DNA of 64,000 bases from Actinomyces sp. S6-Spd3 (GCF_000758755.1 NZ_JRMV01000281.1:109981-173980); one strand, 5' to 3'. Counted from the first letter of the stretch, positions 53,503 to 62,941 are shown. Notes: generated by a model from the letters alone, not told the origin. Translations and numbers: made by a program.

Positions 53503-53830
53503 TACGGAATTTCTCCGATCGTGACATTGAGAACTCTCATGGCAGTCATCCTCCAAGCGGTCTTCGTCGACTAGTTCGCACACTACCTATCTATGCGCCG
53601 CTTCGAAGACGTTTTTCATCAATCGTCATCGAACTGCGATCAAGCCGTAACTGAGGTGCAAGAAGAGCGATTCTGTGTCGCTCGACACAAAAAGCGCCCA
53701 AAAAACTCCAAAAAATTAAGACACGCCCCGAAAAGTCGCGGAAAAGCTGACAAAACTGGGATTCATTCCCTAATCTGTTCCCTGAAGCCACCAAAGTGGC
53801 ATCCATAACCGACAAGAATGAGGTTTTTCT
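53503..53830. other. 328-nt intergenic region upstream of hup
   Basis: No convincing gene. It holds the CRP-like palindrome at 53674-53689, A-rich tracts near 53690-53720 that may bend DNA, and a possible hup promoter (CTGACA at 53747, TAATCT at 53771, 18-nt spacing). A 71-codon open frame from 53593 has no ribosome binding site and crosses these sites. Confidence 0.45.
53674..53689. promoter_or_regulatory. TGTG-N8-CACA palindrome upstream of hup
   Basis: TGTGTCG-CT-CGACACA is a perfect inverted repeat with 7-bp arms and fits the spacing of CRP/GlxR sites (TGTGA-N6-TCACA) with one changed base per half. It lies 58 nt upstream of the putative -35. Confidence 0.45.
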
Positions 53831-54112
53831 ATGTCCGTCAACCGCACTGAACTTGTTGCCAAGATCGCCGAGCGCGCCAACATCTCGAAGGTCCACGCTG
53901 ACGCCGCCCTTGCTGCGTTCCAGGATGTCCTCGTTGAGTCCCTCGCCAAGGGCGAGACCGTCAAGGTGACCGGCCTGCTCTCCGTCGAGCGCGTTGAGCG
54001 TGCAGCCCGCACCGGCCGTAACCCCCGTACCGGCGAAGAAATCAAGATCCCCGCAGGCTTCGGCGTCAAGCTCTCCGCTGGCTCCACCCTGAAGAAGGCT
54101 GTCGCCAAGTGA
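53831..54112 (+). CDS. hup: HU-type DNA-binding protein
   Basis: 93 residues with the HU pattern: NRTELVAKIAERANISK helix start, GFGVK and the DNA-binding arm RTGRNPRTGEEIKIPA. It is a nucleoid protein that bends and compacts DNA. This is the short form; the Lys/Ala-rich tail found in mycobacterial HU is absent. ATGAGG lies 11 nt upstream of the start. Confidence 0.96.
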   Translation: MSVNRTELVAKIAERANISKVHADAALAAFQDVLVESLAKGETVKVTGLLSVERVERAARTGRNPRTGEEIKIPAGFGVKLSAGSTLKKAVAK

Positions 54113-54175
54113 CCTCAGCTCTGCGCTGAAATGCGTTGACGCAATCTTTTGCGTCCCAACGCACGCGTGAATAGT

Positions 54176-54202
54176 GTGCCCCGGTCTTCGTGATCGGGGC
54201 AC
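54176..54202 (+). terminator. Hairpin after hup
   Basis: GTGCCCCG and CGGGGCAC form an 8-bp stem extended by GTC/GAT, with a TTCGT-type loop. Only scattered T residues follow. The remaining bases up to nagB (54203-54379) show no other clear element. Confidence 0.6.
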
Positions 54203-54379
54203 AACTGTATCTTGCACAGATCACACCCGCCTATTTCTCCTCGCTCCAAAGCTGGGTGTAAGCTGAAGGTGCACAAACTGTACACACAGGCGTGTTCGTT
54301 GCTTGGCCTCGTAACCCCATACTGAAGCGGCCACAGCCTCTCCCACGCCTTGCGATCCCAACATCAATGAGGAGTTTCA

Positions 54380-55153
54380 ATGCGGATTGCCATCCTGCCC
54401 ACCCCCGAAGATATTGCCGTCGTCGCAGCCGACCGCATCCAACAGCTCCTCGCGCGCAAGCCCGCCGCTGTTCTCGGCCTCGCAACGGGATCGACACCTC
54501 TTCCTCTCTACGACGAACTGACCAAGCGCTGTGAAGCGGGCCAAATCTCCTTCGCCCAGACCCAGTCCTTCAACCTCGACGAATACGTCGGCCTGCCCGA
54601 AGACCATCCCGAAGGCTACGCGAACTTCATCCACCGTTTCCTTGTTGACCGCGTAGATTTCCCCAAGGGAGCCGCGCACGGCCCCAACGTCTGGACCGGT
54701 GACAACGATCAGGCCGCCGCAGACTACGACAAGGCAATCCGCGACGCTGGCGGTATTGACCTCCAGATCCTCGGAATCGGCGCAGACGGACACATCGGCT
54801 TCAACGAACCCGGTGGCTCCTTCGCCTCGCGCACCCACGTCGATGTGCTCACCGAGCAGACCCGCCGCGACAACGCGCGCTTCTTCGACGGAGACATCAC
54901 CAAGGTTCCGACCCACTGCATCACCCAGGGCCTGGGAACCATCATGGAATCCGGCGAAGCACTCTTGATCGCCACCGGTGCCGGTAAGGCCGAGGCCGTT
55001 CGTCAGCTGGTCGAAGGCGCGATTTCTGCACGCTGGCCTGCGACGATCCTCCAGATGCACCCCAACGCGGTCGTCCTCCTGGACGAAGACGCAGCAGTCG
55101 GCCTGGAACTGGCCGATTTCTACCGTGAAGTCTGGGCTAAGCACCAAGCGTAA
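54380..55153 (+). CDS. nagB: Glucosamine-6-phosphate deaminase
   Basis: 257 residues. Active-site residues match the E. coli enzyme with an offset of five: D67 (NLDEYVG), D136 and H138 (GADGHIGFNEP) and E143. It converts glucosamine-6-phosphate to fructose-6-phosphate and ammonia, feeding amino sugars into glycolysis. GAGGAG-like GAGGAGTTTC lies upstream of the ATG. No nagA or sugar transporter is adjacent. Confidence 0.95.
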   Translation: MRIAILPTPEDIAVVAADRIQQLLARKPAAVLGLATGSTPLPLYDELTKRCEAGQISFAQTQSFNLDEYVGLPEDHPEGYANFIHRFLVDRVDFPKGAAHGPNVWTGDNDQAAADYDKAIRDAGGIDLQILGIGADGHIGFNEPGGSFASRTHVDVLTEQTRRDNARFFDGDITKVPTHCITQGLGTIMESGEALLIATGAGKAEAVRQLVEGAISARWPATILQMHPNAVVLLDEDAAVGLELADFYREVWAKHQA

Positions 55154-55215
55154 TTCCAGTATTCGCGGCCGTTTCTGATCCACATCGGGAGCGGCCGCGT
55201 CATACAATAGGGCAC

Positions 55216-55551
55216 ATGTCTTTTCTCGATGAACCCCAAGGACCTTCCGCGCCGCAGGGCCCGCAAACCCAGTCTTCGACAGGTCTGCTTGAGCGCACCG
55301 AGGTTGAACAAGAGAAAAGCCCCGGCGACGGCGATCGTTTCGCTCACTTCGTACGCCGCGACAAGGCTGATTCCTCAATGATCACGGGGCAACCCGTTGT
55401 TGCCCTCTGTGGCAAGGTCTGGATTCCCACCCGGGATGCCTCCAAGTACCCCGTGTGCCCCACATGCAAGGAACTTCGCGATTCCATGGGCAAGAATGGG
55501 CGCAATTGGCCATTCTCTGATGGGGGAGATCAGGGAGGCAGTGCGCAGTGA
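55216..55551 (+). CDS. DUF3039-family protein
   Basis: 111 residues. A polar N-terminus is followed by HFVRRDKADSS, LCGKVWIP and CPTCKELRD, giving three cysteines plus a His that could bind zinc. This is the conserved pattern of actinobacterial DUF3039 proteins. Function unknown. Its stop overlaps the GTG of the helicase gene, and the pair is conserved together, so a shared role is likely. Confidence 0.82.
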   Translation: MSFLDEPQGPSAPQGPQTQSSTGLLERTEVEQEKSPGDGDRFAHFVRRDKADSSMITGQPVVALCGKVWIPTRDASKYPVCPTCKELRDSMGKNGRNWPFSDGGDQGGSAQ

Positions 55552-57347
55552 CTCCCGCCGCGCAAGGCCCCTCGCACGCTTCTTCTTCCGCAGTCAGTTC
55601 TCTTCCTCCCGCTTTTCCCCGGCGAGCCCCCTGGGGGACCGCGGGTAGCCTTCGAGCGTGGCAGGCTGCAGCCTTAGAACAGTACATGGCTGCCTCTCCC
55701 AAGGATTTCCTTGCCGTTGCAACGCCGGGAGCGGGTAAAACGACCTTCGCTCTGCGCATTGCGGTCGAGCTGATGGGCGCCGGAGTCGTTGAGAAAGTGA
55801 CGATCGTTTGCCCGACCGAACACCTCAAGAGCCAGTGGGCCGAGGCCGCTGGCCGCGTGGGAATCCACATCGACCCCGCATTTTCGAACTCTCAGGGAAT
55901 GGCGGGCTCGCACTTTGACGGTGTGGCGGTCACCTACGCGCAGGTTGCCTCTAATCCCATGGTTCATGCCGCGCGCACGCGCCTGCACCGAACGCTGGTG
56001 ATCCTCGACGAGATTCACCACGCGGGAGATTCCCTGTCGTGGGGCGATGGCGTTCGCGATGCTTTTGACGAGGCCACGCGCCGACTTGCCCTCACCGGCA
56101 CTCCTTTCCGCTCTGACACTTCCGCTATCCCATTCGTTCGCTACGAAGAAGACGAGGAAGGGATCAAGCGCTCTAAAGCCGATTTCACCTACGGGTACGG
56201 CGATGCTCTGCGTGACTTCGTTGTGCGTCCGGTGCTCTTCATGTCCTACTCGGGACAGATGTCGTGGCGAACGAATGCGGGAGATATCTACACCGCGCGC
56301 CTTGGAGAACCTCTCACGAAGGACCTCATGAAACAGGCGTGGCGAACCGCTTTGGATCCCAAGGGAGAATGGATGAGCGCCGTTCTCCAAGCGGCTGATC
56401 AGCGCCTGGAAGAAGTGCGTCGCCAAGTCCCTGACGCCGGTGGTCTGGTGATTGCCTCCGATCAAGAGAAAGCTCGCGCGTACGCTCGCCAGCTGCGTGC
56501 GATCACCGGGCATCGGCCAACCGTTGTCCTCTCTGATGACGCCGATGCCTCCGAGCGCATCGATGAGTTCCGTCAATCGACCGATAAGTGGATGGTTGCG
56601 GTGCGTATGGTCTCCGAGGGCGTGGACGTTCCCCGACTGAGCGTGGGGGTGTACGCAACCAACGCCTCGACCTCCTTGTTCTTTGCGCAGGCGGTTGGGC
56701 GTTTTGTGCGCGCCAGGCGCCGAGGCGAAACCGCGACGGTTTTCATTCCTTCGGTTCTTCCTCTACTCAGTTTGGCTGGGGAAATGGAAGTTCAGCGCGA
56801 TCACGCGTTGAATCGTCCGCCCTCGAAAGAGGGGGACTTGTGGAACCCCGAAGACGCCATGGTTGCTCAGGCGAACAAGACCGAGAGCGCCTCGAGCGAT
56901 CTTCTCAACCAATTCGAGGCCTTGGGCGCGGACGCACAATTTGATTCCGTCCTCTTTGACGGCGCGGCTTGGGGGACCGAGGCCGATGTGGGCTCTGTGG
57001 AAGAGCAGGAATACTTGGGGATCCCGGGTCTCTTGGAACCCGAACAGGTAACGACTTTGCTTCGAGCGCGCCAAGAAGAACAGCTTGCCACCCAGCGCCG
57101 TGAGGCCAGTGCGAGGCGTGCGCGCGAGGACAACGCGAATATCCCCGCTCACCGCGTGCGCGCGGCAAAACGCAAGGAGCTCTCTCGCCTGGTTTCTTCA
57201 TGGTCGAGGCGTTCAGGGCAAGCTCACGCGACGATTCACGCGGAACTGCGCAGGCGAGCCGGCGGCCCCGAGGTCGCTCAGGCCACAACCGAGCAGATTG
57301 AAGCCCGTATCGCGCTCTTGCGTGAGTGGTTTGTCGGGCGCGGGTAG
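55548..57347 (+). CDS. DEAD/DEAH-type superfamily 2 helicase
   Basis: 599 residues. Motif I ATPGAGKTT (~58-66), motif II DEIHH, motif III ALTGTPFRSD and the C-terminal SEGVDVPRLSVGVY and QAVGRFVRARR (motif VI) are all present, so the ATPase is complete. The last ~120 residues are charged and helix-rich without a known domain. It resembles XPB/RadD-like SF2 proteins found next to DUF3039 in actinobacteria. Role in DNA or RNA metabolism is not established. The GTG start lies inside the DUF3039 stop codon. Confidence 0.87.
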   Translation: MTPAAQGPSHASSSAVSSLPPAFPRRAPWGTAGSLRAWQAAALEQYMAASPKDFLAVATPGAGKTTFALRIAVELMGAGVVEKVTIVCPTEHLKSQWAEAAGRVGIHIDPAFSNSQGMAGSHFDGVAVTYAQVASNPMVHAARTRLHRTLVILDEIHHAGDSLSWGDGVRDAFDEATRRLALTGTPFRSDTSAIPFVRYEEDEEGIKRSKADFTYGYGDALRDFVVRPVLFMSYSGQMSWRTNAGDIYTARLGEPLTKDLMKQAWRTALDPKGEWMSAVLQAADQRLEEVRRQVPDAGGLVIASDQEKARAYARQLRAITGHRPTVVLSDDADASERIDEFRQSTDKWMVAVRMVSEGVDVPRLSVGVYATNASTSLFFAQAVGRFVRARRRGETATVFIPSVLPLLSLAGEMEVQRDHALNRPPSKEGDLWNPEDAMVAQANKTESASSDLLNQFEALGADAQFDSVLFDGAAWGTEADVGSVEEQEYLGIPGLLEPEQVTTLLRARQEEQLATQRREASARRAREDNANIPAHRVRAAKRKELSRLVSSWSRRSGQAHATIHAELRRRAGGPEVAQATTEQIEARIALLREWFVGRG

Positions 57348-57384
57348 GCGCTTTATCCGAGGCTAGCGGACTTTGAGACGATAG

Positions 57385-57430
57385 GCGGCTGTGGGGTGCG
57401 GTGAAAGGATTCACCGCACCCCACAGCCGC
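57385..57430. terminator. 21-bp hairpin terminator between convergent helicase and pncB genes
   Basis: A perfect 21-bp stem (57385-57405 with 57410-57430) closed by AGGA. It has A/T-poor flanks but lies exactly between two convergent stop codons. Confidence 0.8.
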
Positions 57431-57446
57431 AAAGAGCGCCGATTCC

Positions 57447-58778
57447 TTAGACGTAACGCGTTGGAATAGCAGGTTCGCCTTCGGAGAGGCGCCATGCTTG
57501 GTAAGGCAATTCATTGCGCGAGCGCAAGTGACGAGCCTGTGCCTGAGCCAGAGCCTCAGAGCTCCATCCTTCCTCCAAGATCTCACCGTCAACAATGAGC
57601 GGAACCTGCAGGGGACGCGCGCCGTTTTCTTCAAAGAAGGCTGCAGCTTCTTCAGCGCTTCCCGTCACCAAGACTTCCTCGCTGGCGTATCCGTCTTCGT
57701 CGTAAAGACGACCGGCATACTTCTTACCAGCAACGGTGTTCTTCGAAGCAGACTTCTTCGCAACACCAACCATTGTGCCCTCGTGGTTCTCACGAGAGAC
57801 GAGCTTGTAGACCAAAGCAGCGGTCGGGACACCTGAACCTGTGATCAGTCGCGTACCCACGCCGTAGGAGTCGACGGGCGCAGCTCCCAGAGCTGCAATA
57901 GCGTACTCATCCAAATCGGAAGTCACAGTGATCTTCGTCGAAGTTGCACCCAAGGAATCCAGTTGGCCTCGAACGGTGAAAGCCTGGGCAACCAAGTCGC
58001 CACTGTCCAAGCGCACGGCTCCGAGCTCTCCACCTGCTGCGCGTGCGGCCTCGACAGCGGTCTTCACGCCCTCGGTGACGTTGTAGGTATCGACCAAGAG
58101 AGTTGTCGAGGGACCAAGAGAAGCGATTTGTGCGTCAAAGGCCTGGCGTTCGCTGTCGTGAAGGAGCGTGAAAGCATGTGCTGCAGTACCGATCGCGGGG
58201 ATTCCATAACGCTTAGCGGACTCGAGATCCGAGGTTCCCGCGAAACCTCCGATGACGGCGGCGCGTGCCGCTGAGACCGCCGCGCGCTCGTGGCCTCGGC
58301 GTGCCCCCATATCGAGGCAGGGACGCCCGTGAGCGGCAATCGTCATGCGCGAGGCCGCAGAAGCAACCGCACAATCGTAGTTGTAGATCGACAGGAGGAG
58401 GGTCTCGAGGAGGGTGCATTCCGCGAAAGTGCCCTCAACTGTGAGTAGGGGGGAGCCGGGGAAATAGCATTCGCCTTCCGCGTAGCCCGAAATCCTACCC
58501 TTAAAGCGGAAATCGGAAAGATATTCCAGCGCGGTGTCTGAGACGATTTTCTTCTCAGCCAGCCACTGGATCTGTTCGGGGGAGAACTCGAAGCGCGCCA
58601 TGGCCTCGAGAACGCGACCGGTCCCCGCAACGACGCCGTAGCGGCGGGTGGTGGGAAGGCGGCGCCCGAATAATTCGAAGACGCAATGTCGGTTGGCAGT
58701 TCCCGACTTCATCGCGGCATCGAGCATGGTGAATTCGTACATATCCGTCAGAAGCGACGTTTCAAATGATGCGGGCAT
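57447..58778 (-). CDS. pncB: Nicotinate phosphoribosyltransferase
   Basis: 443 residues: LLTDMYEFTMLDAA at the start, FELFGRRLP, DMGARRGHE, GGFAGTSDLESAKRYGIPAIGTAAHAF and VRLDSGDL, all typical. It makes nicotinate mononucleotide from nicotinate and PRPP in NAD salvage. It is divergent from clpS, as pncB1 is in Mycobacterium. No clear ribosome binding site directly precedes the ATG. Confidence 0.94.
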   Translation of the reverse strand: MPASFETSLLTDMYEFTMLDAAMKSGTANRHCVFELFGRRLPTTRRYGVVAGTGRVLEAMARFEFSPEQIQWLAEKKIVSDTALEYLSDFRFKGRISGYAEGECYFPGSPLLTVEGTFAECTLLETLLLSIYNYDCAVASAASRMTIAAHGRPCLDMGARRGHERAAVSAARAAVIGGFAGTSDLESAKRYGIPAIGTAAHAFTLLHDSERQAFDAQIASLGPSTTLLVDTYNVTEGVKTAVEAARAAGGELGAVRLDSGDLVAQAFTVRGQLDSLGATSTKITVTSDLDEYAIAALGAAPVDSYGVGTRLITGSGVPTAALVYKLVSRENHEGTMVGVAKKSASKNTVAGKKYAGRLYDEDGYASEEVLVTGSAEEAAAFFEENGARPLQVPLIVDGEILEEGWSSEALAQAQARHLRSRNELPYQAWRLSEGEPAIPTRYV

Positions 58779-58865
58779 ACCTTAAATCTAATCGCCTTCG
58801 TGGAAATATGTGCAAGAAATGCCAAAAATGCAGACAGGAGGGCATTTCATGCGTAGGCTTAAGGT

Positions 58866-59156
58866 ATGTCGGGCGTTCCTGTGACGGCGAAAAATCCCAA
58901 TGTCGGGACCGTAAAAGCGTCGGTGCCGAGGTGGAACCTCATTGTCTGGGATGACCCGATTAACTCATTGGACTACATCGCCGAAGTCCTTCACCGGCAC
59001 TTCGGTTACCCGCGTCCTACGTGCGAAGCACTGACTTTGCAAGTGCACAGTGATGGAAAGGCCATCATCGCCACTGGGCTACGTGAACGCGTCGAAGCAG
59101 ACCTACAAACACTTCATGACTACGGAGTGCAATCAACATTGGAGCGTGTCACGTGA
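58866..59156 (+). CDS. clpS: Clp protease adaptor protein ClpS
   Basis: 96 residues with the ClpS core: WNLIVWDDPINSLDYIAEVL, then THQ-like region CEALTLQVHSDGKAII. It delivers N-degron substrates to ClpC/ClpA-ClpP. AAGGT lies only a few bases before the ATG. Its stop overlaps the GTG start of the DUF2017 gene. Confidence 0.93.
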   Translation: MSGVPVTAKNPNVGTVKASVPRWNLIVWDDPINSLDYIAEVLHRHFGYPRPTCEALTLQVHSDGKAIIATGLRERVEADLQTLHDYGVQSTLERVT

Positions 59157-59728
59157 TCGGCCCGTTTACCGTCTCACGACGGGGAATCAGCGCACCGATT
59201 GGAAGGGACTACAACCTTCTGATCCAGCAGCTGATTCACGAAATACTCGTGGTCTTAGACGACCCGGGGGATTTCCCTATGTTCTTATCCGCTGCAACTG
59301 GACTCGAAAGCGAACGCGCAGCGGCTATCGATCCTGCCCTCGACTTCCTTCTTCCCCCCATGAGCGCAGATCCTCAGGAGGCTGCGCGGCTGCGCGCACT
59401 GACCGAAGACACCCTGCGTTCACAAAAGTCTGCGCGCCTGCGCACCGTGTGTAACCAACTCAACGAAGTGCTGGTCGATGGGACGAACTACCTTGTTCTC
59501 GATGAAGAATCGACGTGGAATTGGCTGGGTGCTCTGACCGACATGCGCCTTGCTTTGGCCGGAGAACTCGGGATTCACGACGATTCAGACTTGATCCGGA
59601 TTGAGACAATTGCTCAGGAAACACCTGAGGGAACACGCGAGCAAAGTGCAGCAGCCATCTACCTTTTGGTGACATGGTGGCAAGAGTCACTGCTCAAATC
59701 AGTGCATCTCCAGGGTGAAGCGAGTTAG
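59153..59728 (+). CDS. DUF2017-family protein
   Basis: 191 residues, mainly helical, with the conserved LIHEILVVLDDP region and a C-terminal WNWLGALTDMRLALAGELGI motif typical of this actinobacterial family. It is found after clpS in many actinobacteria, including Mycobacterium (Rv1332), so a link to ClpS-dependent proteolysis is likely but unproven. GTG start within the clpS stop. murI starts 9 nt later. Confidence 0.85.
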   Translation: MIGPFTVSRRGISAPIGRDYNLLIQQLIHEILVVLDDPGDFPMFLSAATGLESERAAAIDPALDFLLPPMSADPQEAARLRALTEDTLRSQKSARLRTVCNQLNEVLVDGTNYLVLDEESTWNWLGALTDMRLALAGELGIHDDSDLIRIETIAQETPEGTREQSAAAIYLLVTWWQESLLKSVHLQGEAS

Positions 59729-59737
59729 TTTCATTGT

Positions 59738-60580
59738 ATGGATAACGCGCCGATTGGTATTTTCGACTCTGGCCTGGGTGGGCTGACGGTTGCGCGTGCC
59801 ATCATCGATCAACTTCCAGATGAAGACATCGTCTACCTGGGGGATACGGCTCACGCTCCCTATGGCCCGCGTCCGATCGCTGAAGTTCGCCAATTGACGC
59901 TGTGGGGCCTTGATCGCCTCGTCGAGGCCGGGGCGAAGGCTCTGGTTATTGCCTGCAATACTGCGACCGCTGCTGCGCTTTCTGATGCCCGCGAACGCTA
60001 CTGGGTAGGCCAGCGCATTCCCGTCATCGAAGTTGTGACCCCCGCCGCGCGCGCTGCTGTCGTTGCAACACACAATCGCAAAATCGGCGTCATTGGAACT
60101 CAAGCAACTATCCAGTCGGAAGCCTATGTCAATGCTCTTGCTGCAGTTCCGGGTCTTCGAGTCTTCCAGCAGGCCTGCCCGCTTTTCGTCCAGTACGTCG
60201 AGGCCGGACAAACAGCAGGTCCCGAATTGGAAGGAATCGCCCGCGAATATCTTGCTCCCCTGAAAGAAGAAGGCGTCGATACCCTGATTCTGGGATGCAC
60301 CCACTACCCGCTTCTTACCGGAGTTATCGGTCGAGTGATGGGGGATAACGTTCGTCTGGTAACCTCCTCGGCCACAACGGCGAATGTTACCTACAACGAG
60401 TTGGTTGATCGCGATTTGCTCCATGCGCCGCGCCGCGGTGCAGGCGATGAACCGCAGCACCAGTTCCTCACCACCGACGCCTCGTCACGCTTCCCGATCC
60501 TTGCCCGTCGTTTCTTAGGCCCCGAGGTCCAAAGCGTGAGTGAAGTTCCCGCCCTCCCCCTAGAAGGAGGCGCTCAATGA
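59738..60580 (+). CDS. murI: Glutamate racemase
   Basis: 280 residues. The two catalytic cysteines are C73 (ACNTATA) and C187 (GCTHYPLL); D10-S11 (IFDSGLGG) and H189 complete the site. It supplies D-glutamate for peptidoglycan. Its stop overlaps the ATG of the MBL-fold gene. Confidence 0.95.
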   Translation: MDNAPIGIFDSGLGGLTVARAIIDQLPDEDIVYLGDTAHAPYGPRPIAEVRQLTLWGLDRLVEAGAKALVIACNTATAAALSDARERYWVGQRIPVIEVVTPAARAAVVATHNRKIGVIGTQATIQSEAYVNALAAVPGLRVFQQACPLFVQYVEAGQTAGPELEGIAREYLAPLKEEGVDTLILGCTHYPLLTGVIGRVMGDNVRLVTSSATTANVTYNELVDRDLLHAPRRGAGDEPQHQFLTTDASSRFPILARRFLGPEVQSVSEVPALPLEGGAQ

Positions 60581-61386
60581 GGCTTCGTATCATTGGCTGC
60601 ACGGGTTCAATGTCAGGTCCAGATTCGCCGGCATCGTGCTACCTGCTTCAAGCTCACGGTCCCGATGAAAGAACTGGGAGGCAGCGAACCTGGAACCTTG
60701 TCTTGGACATGGGGCCGGGGTCTTTCGGTGAATTGTGGCGCTACATCGAGCCAACCAATATCGATGCAGCGATCTTCTCGCACTGTCACGCGGACCACAT
60801 GGGGGATGTCATTTCCCTGCACGTCTACCGGCGCTGGGGTCCTGGTGCGTATTGCGACCCCATGGTTCTTGCGGGGCCGGCATGTTTGCCTGGCCGTGTT
60901 CGCCAGATCGACGGTGCTGACGAAGATGAAACCTATTCGACAGAGTTTATTTTCAAGGAACTCGAAGACGCAAAGAGTTGGTCTTTTGGTCCCTTCACCG
61001 TGAGTGCAGCGCAGGCATGGCACTCTGTACCAGCCTTCGGTGTTCGCATCAGCGGCCCTTCTGGTTTTTCAAAAGACGATACCTCTGGATCGCGCAGCGC
61101 TTTCTTCTACACCGGCGATACTGATCTGTGTGACAGCATCGTTGAAGGCGCTCGCGGGGTAGATCTTCTTCTCAGTGAAGCAGGTTTTACTGAGGAAGAC
61201 ACCGTCGAGGGCATTCACATGGATGGCACCCGTGCAGGTACCCTTGCCGCGCGTGCCGAAGTTGGCCGTGTCATTCTTACGCATATCCAACCGTGGAATA
61301 ATCCCGAGGGCGCGCGATTCCAAGCGAAGCAGGTCTACAGCGGGAACGTGGAGCTTGCGACGACCGGTATGTCTGTCGATTTCTAG
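60577..61386 (+). CDS. MBL-fold metallohydrolase (Rv1339-like cAMP phosphodiesterase/RNase Z-like)
   Basis: 269 residues with the two-metal motif HCHADH at 69-74, further His in HSVPAFGV and THIQPW, and FYTGDTDLCDS. The position between murI and rph matches Mycobacterium Rv1339, which has been shown to hydrolyse cyclic AMP. The same activity here is inferred from family and synteny, which is of interest because CRP-like sites occur in the window. Coupled to murI by ATGA. Confidence 0.85.
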   Translation: MRLRIIGCTGSMSGPDSPASCYLLQAHGPDERTGRQRTWNLVLDMGPGSFGELWRYIEPTNIDAAIFSHCHADHMGDVISLHVYRRWGPGAYCDPMVLAGPACLPGRVRQIDGADEDETYSTEFIFKELEDAKSWSFGPFTVSAAQAWHSVPAFGVRISGPSGFSKDDTSGSRSAFFYTGDTDLCDSIVEGARGVDLLLSEAGFTEEDTVEGIHMDGTRAGTLAARAEVGRVILTHIQPWNNPEGARFQAKQVYSGNVELATTGMSVDF

Positions 61387-61417
61387 AACGCGTAGGTACA
61401 CCGATTCCGGGAAAAAG

Positions 61418-61456
61418 AAACGCGTAGCCGGAATCTCATCATCCGACTACGCGTTT
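61418..61456. terminator. Hairpin between the MBL gene and rdgB (convergent)
   Basis: AAACGCGTAGCCGGA and TCCGACTACGCGTTT pair with one mismatch, followed by TT and preceded by an A-run, so it may serve both strands. Confidence 0.75.
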
Positions 61457-61469
61457 TCCTGTGCGTTGC

Positions 61470-62105
61470 TTAGTTGCCTGCTAGAACCTCAATAATTCGC
61501 GGCGCAAGCGCGCGAAAAGCAATCCCGCGGTGGCTGATTGCATTCTTTTCCTCTGCAGTGAGCTGTGCTGCAGTGCGATCCATACCCGAGGGAATAAAAA
61601 TTGGATCGTAACCAAATCCCCGCTCGCCTTGCGGAGCGGTCGTCAGGTGTCCTTCGACGCGTCCGAGCTCAACGAACTCAGTGCCATCGGGCAATACTAA
61701 TGCTGCTGCGGAAACAAATGCAGCGCCTCGTAAGTGAAGCGGGACGTCGCTGAGCTGAGCAAGGAGCAACTCAAGGTTCGCGTGGTCGTTCCCGTGAGCC
61801 CCACTCCAACGGGCAGAGAAGATGCCCGGTGCGCCGCCCATGATGTCAACGCACAGACCGGAATCATCGGCGAGCGCAGCGATTCCGGTTGCTGCGCACA
61901 AAGAGCGAGCCTTGATCAAAGAGTTTTCGGCAAAAGTAGCGCCGTCTTCAACGGGCTCGGCGGCATCGAAGTCGCTCATCCGTGCGATTCGACCGGCTCC
62001 CTCGGGGAGGAGGGGAGCGATGATCGCCTCGAGCTCTGCAACCTTGTGTGCATTTCCGGTAGCAAAAACCAGGCGAGGCGCATCTGCGCTGCGTACGGAG
62101 CTCAC
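61470..62105 (-). CDS. rdgB: XTP/dITP pyrophosphatase (non-canonical purine NTPase)
   Basis: 211 residues: [16 protein letters not shown] at the start, [39 protein letters not shown] and [11 protein letters not shown]. It removes deaminated purine nucleotides. The GTG start lies inside the rph stop codon, giving tight coupling; the rph-rdgB order is widely conserved. Confidence 0.94.
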   Translation of the reverse strand: MSSVRSADAPRLVFATGNAHKVAELEAIIAPLLPEGAGRIARMSDFDAAEPVEDGATFAENSLIKARSLCAATGIAALADDSGLCVDIMGGAPGIFSARWSGAHGNDHANLELLLAQLSDVPLHLRGAAFVSAAALVLPDGTEFVELGRVEGHLTTAPQGERGFGYDPIFIPSGMDRTAAQLTAEEKNAISHRGIAFRALAPRIIEVLAGN

Positions 62106-62881
62106 AGTGCGGCCTCGGAAGAAACGGTGACTCCTGGATCCGCTGCCAACGCGCGTGCCTGGAGGTCGCGAATCTGAGCATTTCCTGCAGTCGCCAAGTC
62201 GAGGAGCTCGCCGAGCTCGGTGCGGGAGAAGAGCGCGTGTTCAGCGGTTCCCTGAACCTCAACGAAAGAACCCGAACCAGTCTGGACGACGTTCATATCC
62301 GTCTGCGCGCGCACATCTTCAACGTAGGGAAGATCGAGCATGGGGGTGCCATCGATGATGCCGACGGAAATTGCGCTTACCGAATCAGAGAGGACCTTCT
62401 CAGGAGAAGAAGCGGCGATGATCCCCTTTGAGATCCCCCAAGAAATCGCCTCGTAAAGCGCAACATAGGCGCCGGAAATTGACGCGGTTCGGGTACCACC
62501 ATCGGCTCGCAAAACATCGCAGTCAAGGACCAGAGTGTTCTCTCCGAGGGCTTTGATATCAACGATCGCGCGAAGCGAACGGCCGATGAGACGTGAAATT
62601 TCGTGGGTGCGGCCGCCGATCTTTCCCTTGACGGCTTCGCGCTGGGAGCGTTCGGAGGTAGCGCGCGGAAGCATCGAATACTCTGCGGTCACCCAGCCTT
62701 CTCCGCTGTCGCGCTTCCATCGCGGCACGCCCTCGGTGAGCGAAGCAACGCACAGAACGCGCGTGTTCCCGCATTCAATCAGTGCAGATCCTTCGCCGGT
62801 TCCTGCCCAGGAACGGGTAATGGACATGGGGCGAAGCTGAGAAGGGGTGCGCCCATCGGCGCGAAGCTGAGAAGTAGTCAT
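62102..62881 (-). CDS. rph: Ribonuclease PH
   Basis: 259 residues: [44 protein letters not shown] and [19 protein letters not shown], all diagnostic. It trims tRNA 3' ends by phosphorolysis. The C-terminal tail after the core is slightly extended. It is upstream of and coupled to rdgB, and divergent from nudC. Confidence 0.96.
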   Translation of the reverse strand: MTTSQLRADGRTPSQLRPMSITRSWAGTGEGSALIECGNTRVLCVASLTEGVPRWKRDSGEGWVTAEYSMLPRATSERSQREAVKGKIGGRTHEISRLIGRSLRAIVDIKALGENTLVLDCDVLRADGGTRTASISGAYVALYEAISWGISKGIIAASSPEKVLSDSVSAISVGIIDGTPMLDLPYVEDVRAQTDMNVVQTGSGSFVEVQGTAEHALFSRTELGELLDLATAGNAQIRDLQARALAADPGVTVSSEAAL

Positions 62882-62941
62882 GGCTCCAGCCTAACGCGCA
62901 TTTGCGTTGTGACTGAAGCGAAGGACAGCTACGGTTACATC

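Noticed and set aside
53593-53808. A 71-codon open frame upstream of hup
   Set aside because: No ribosome binding site, Lys/Arg-rich junk-like composition, and it overlaps the palindrome and putative hup promoter.
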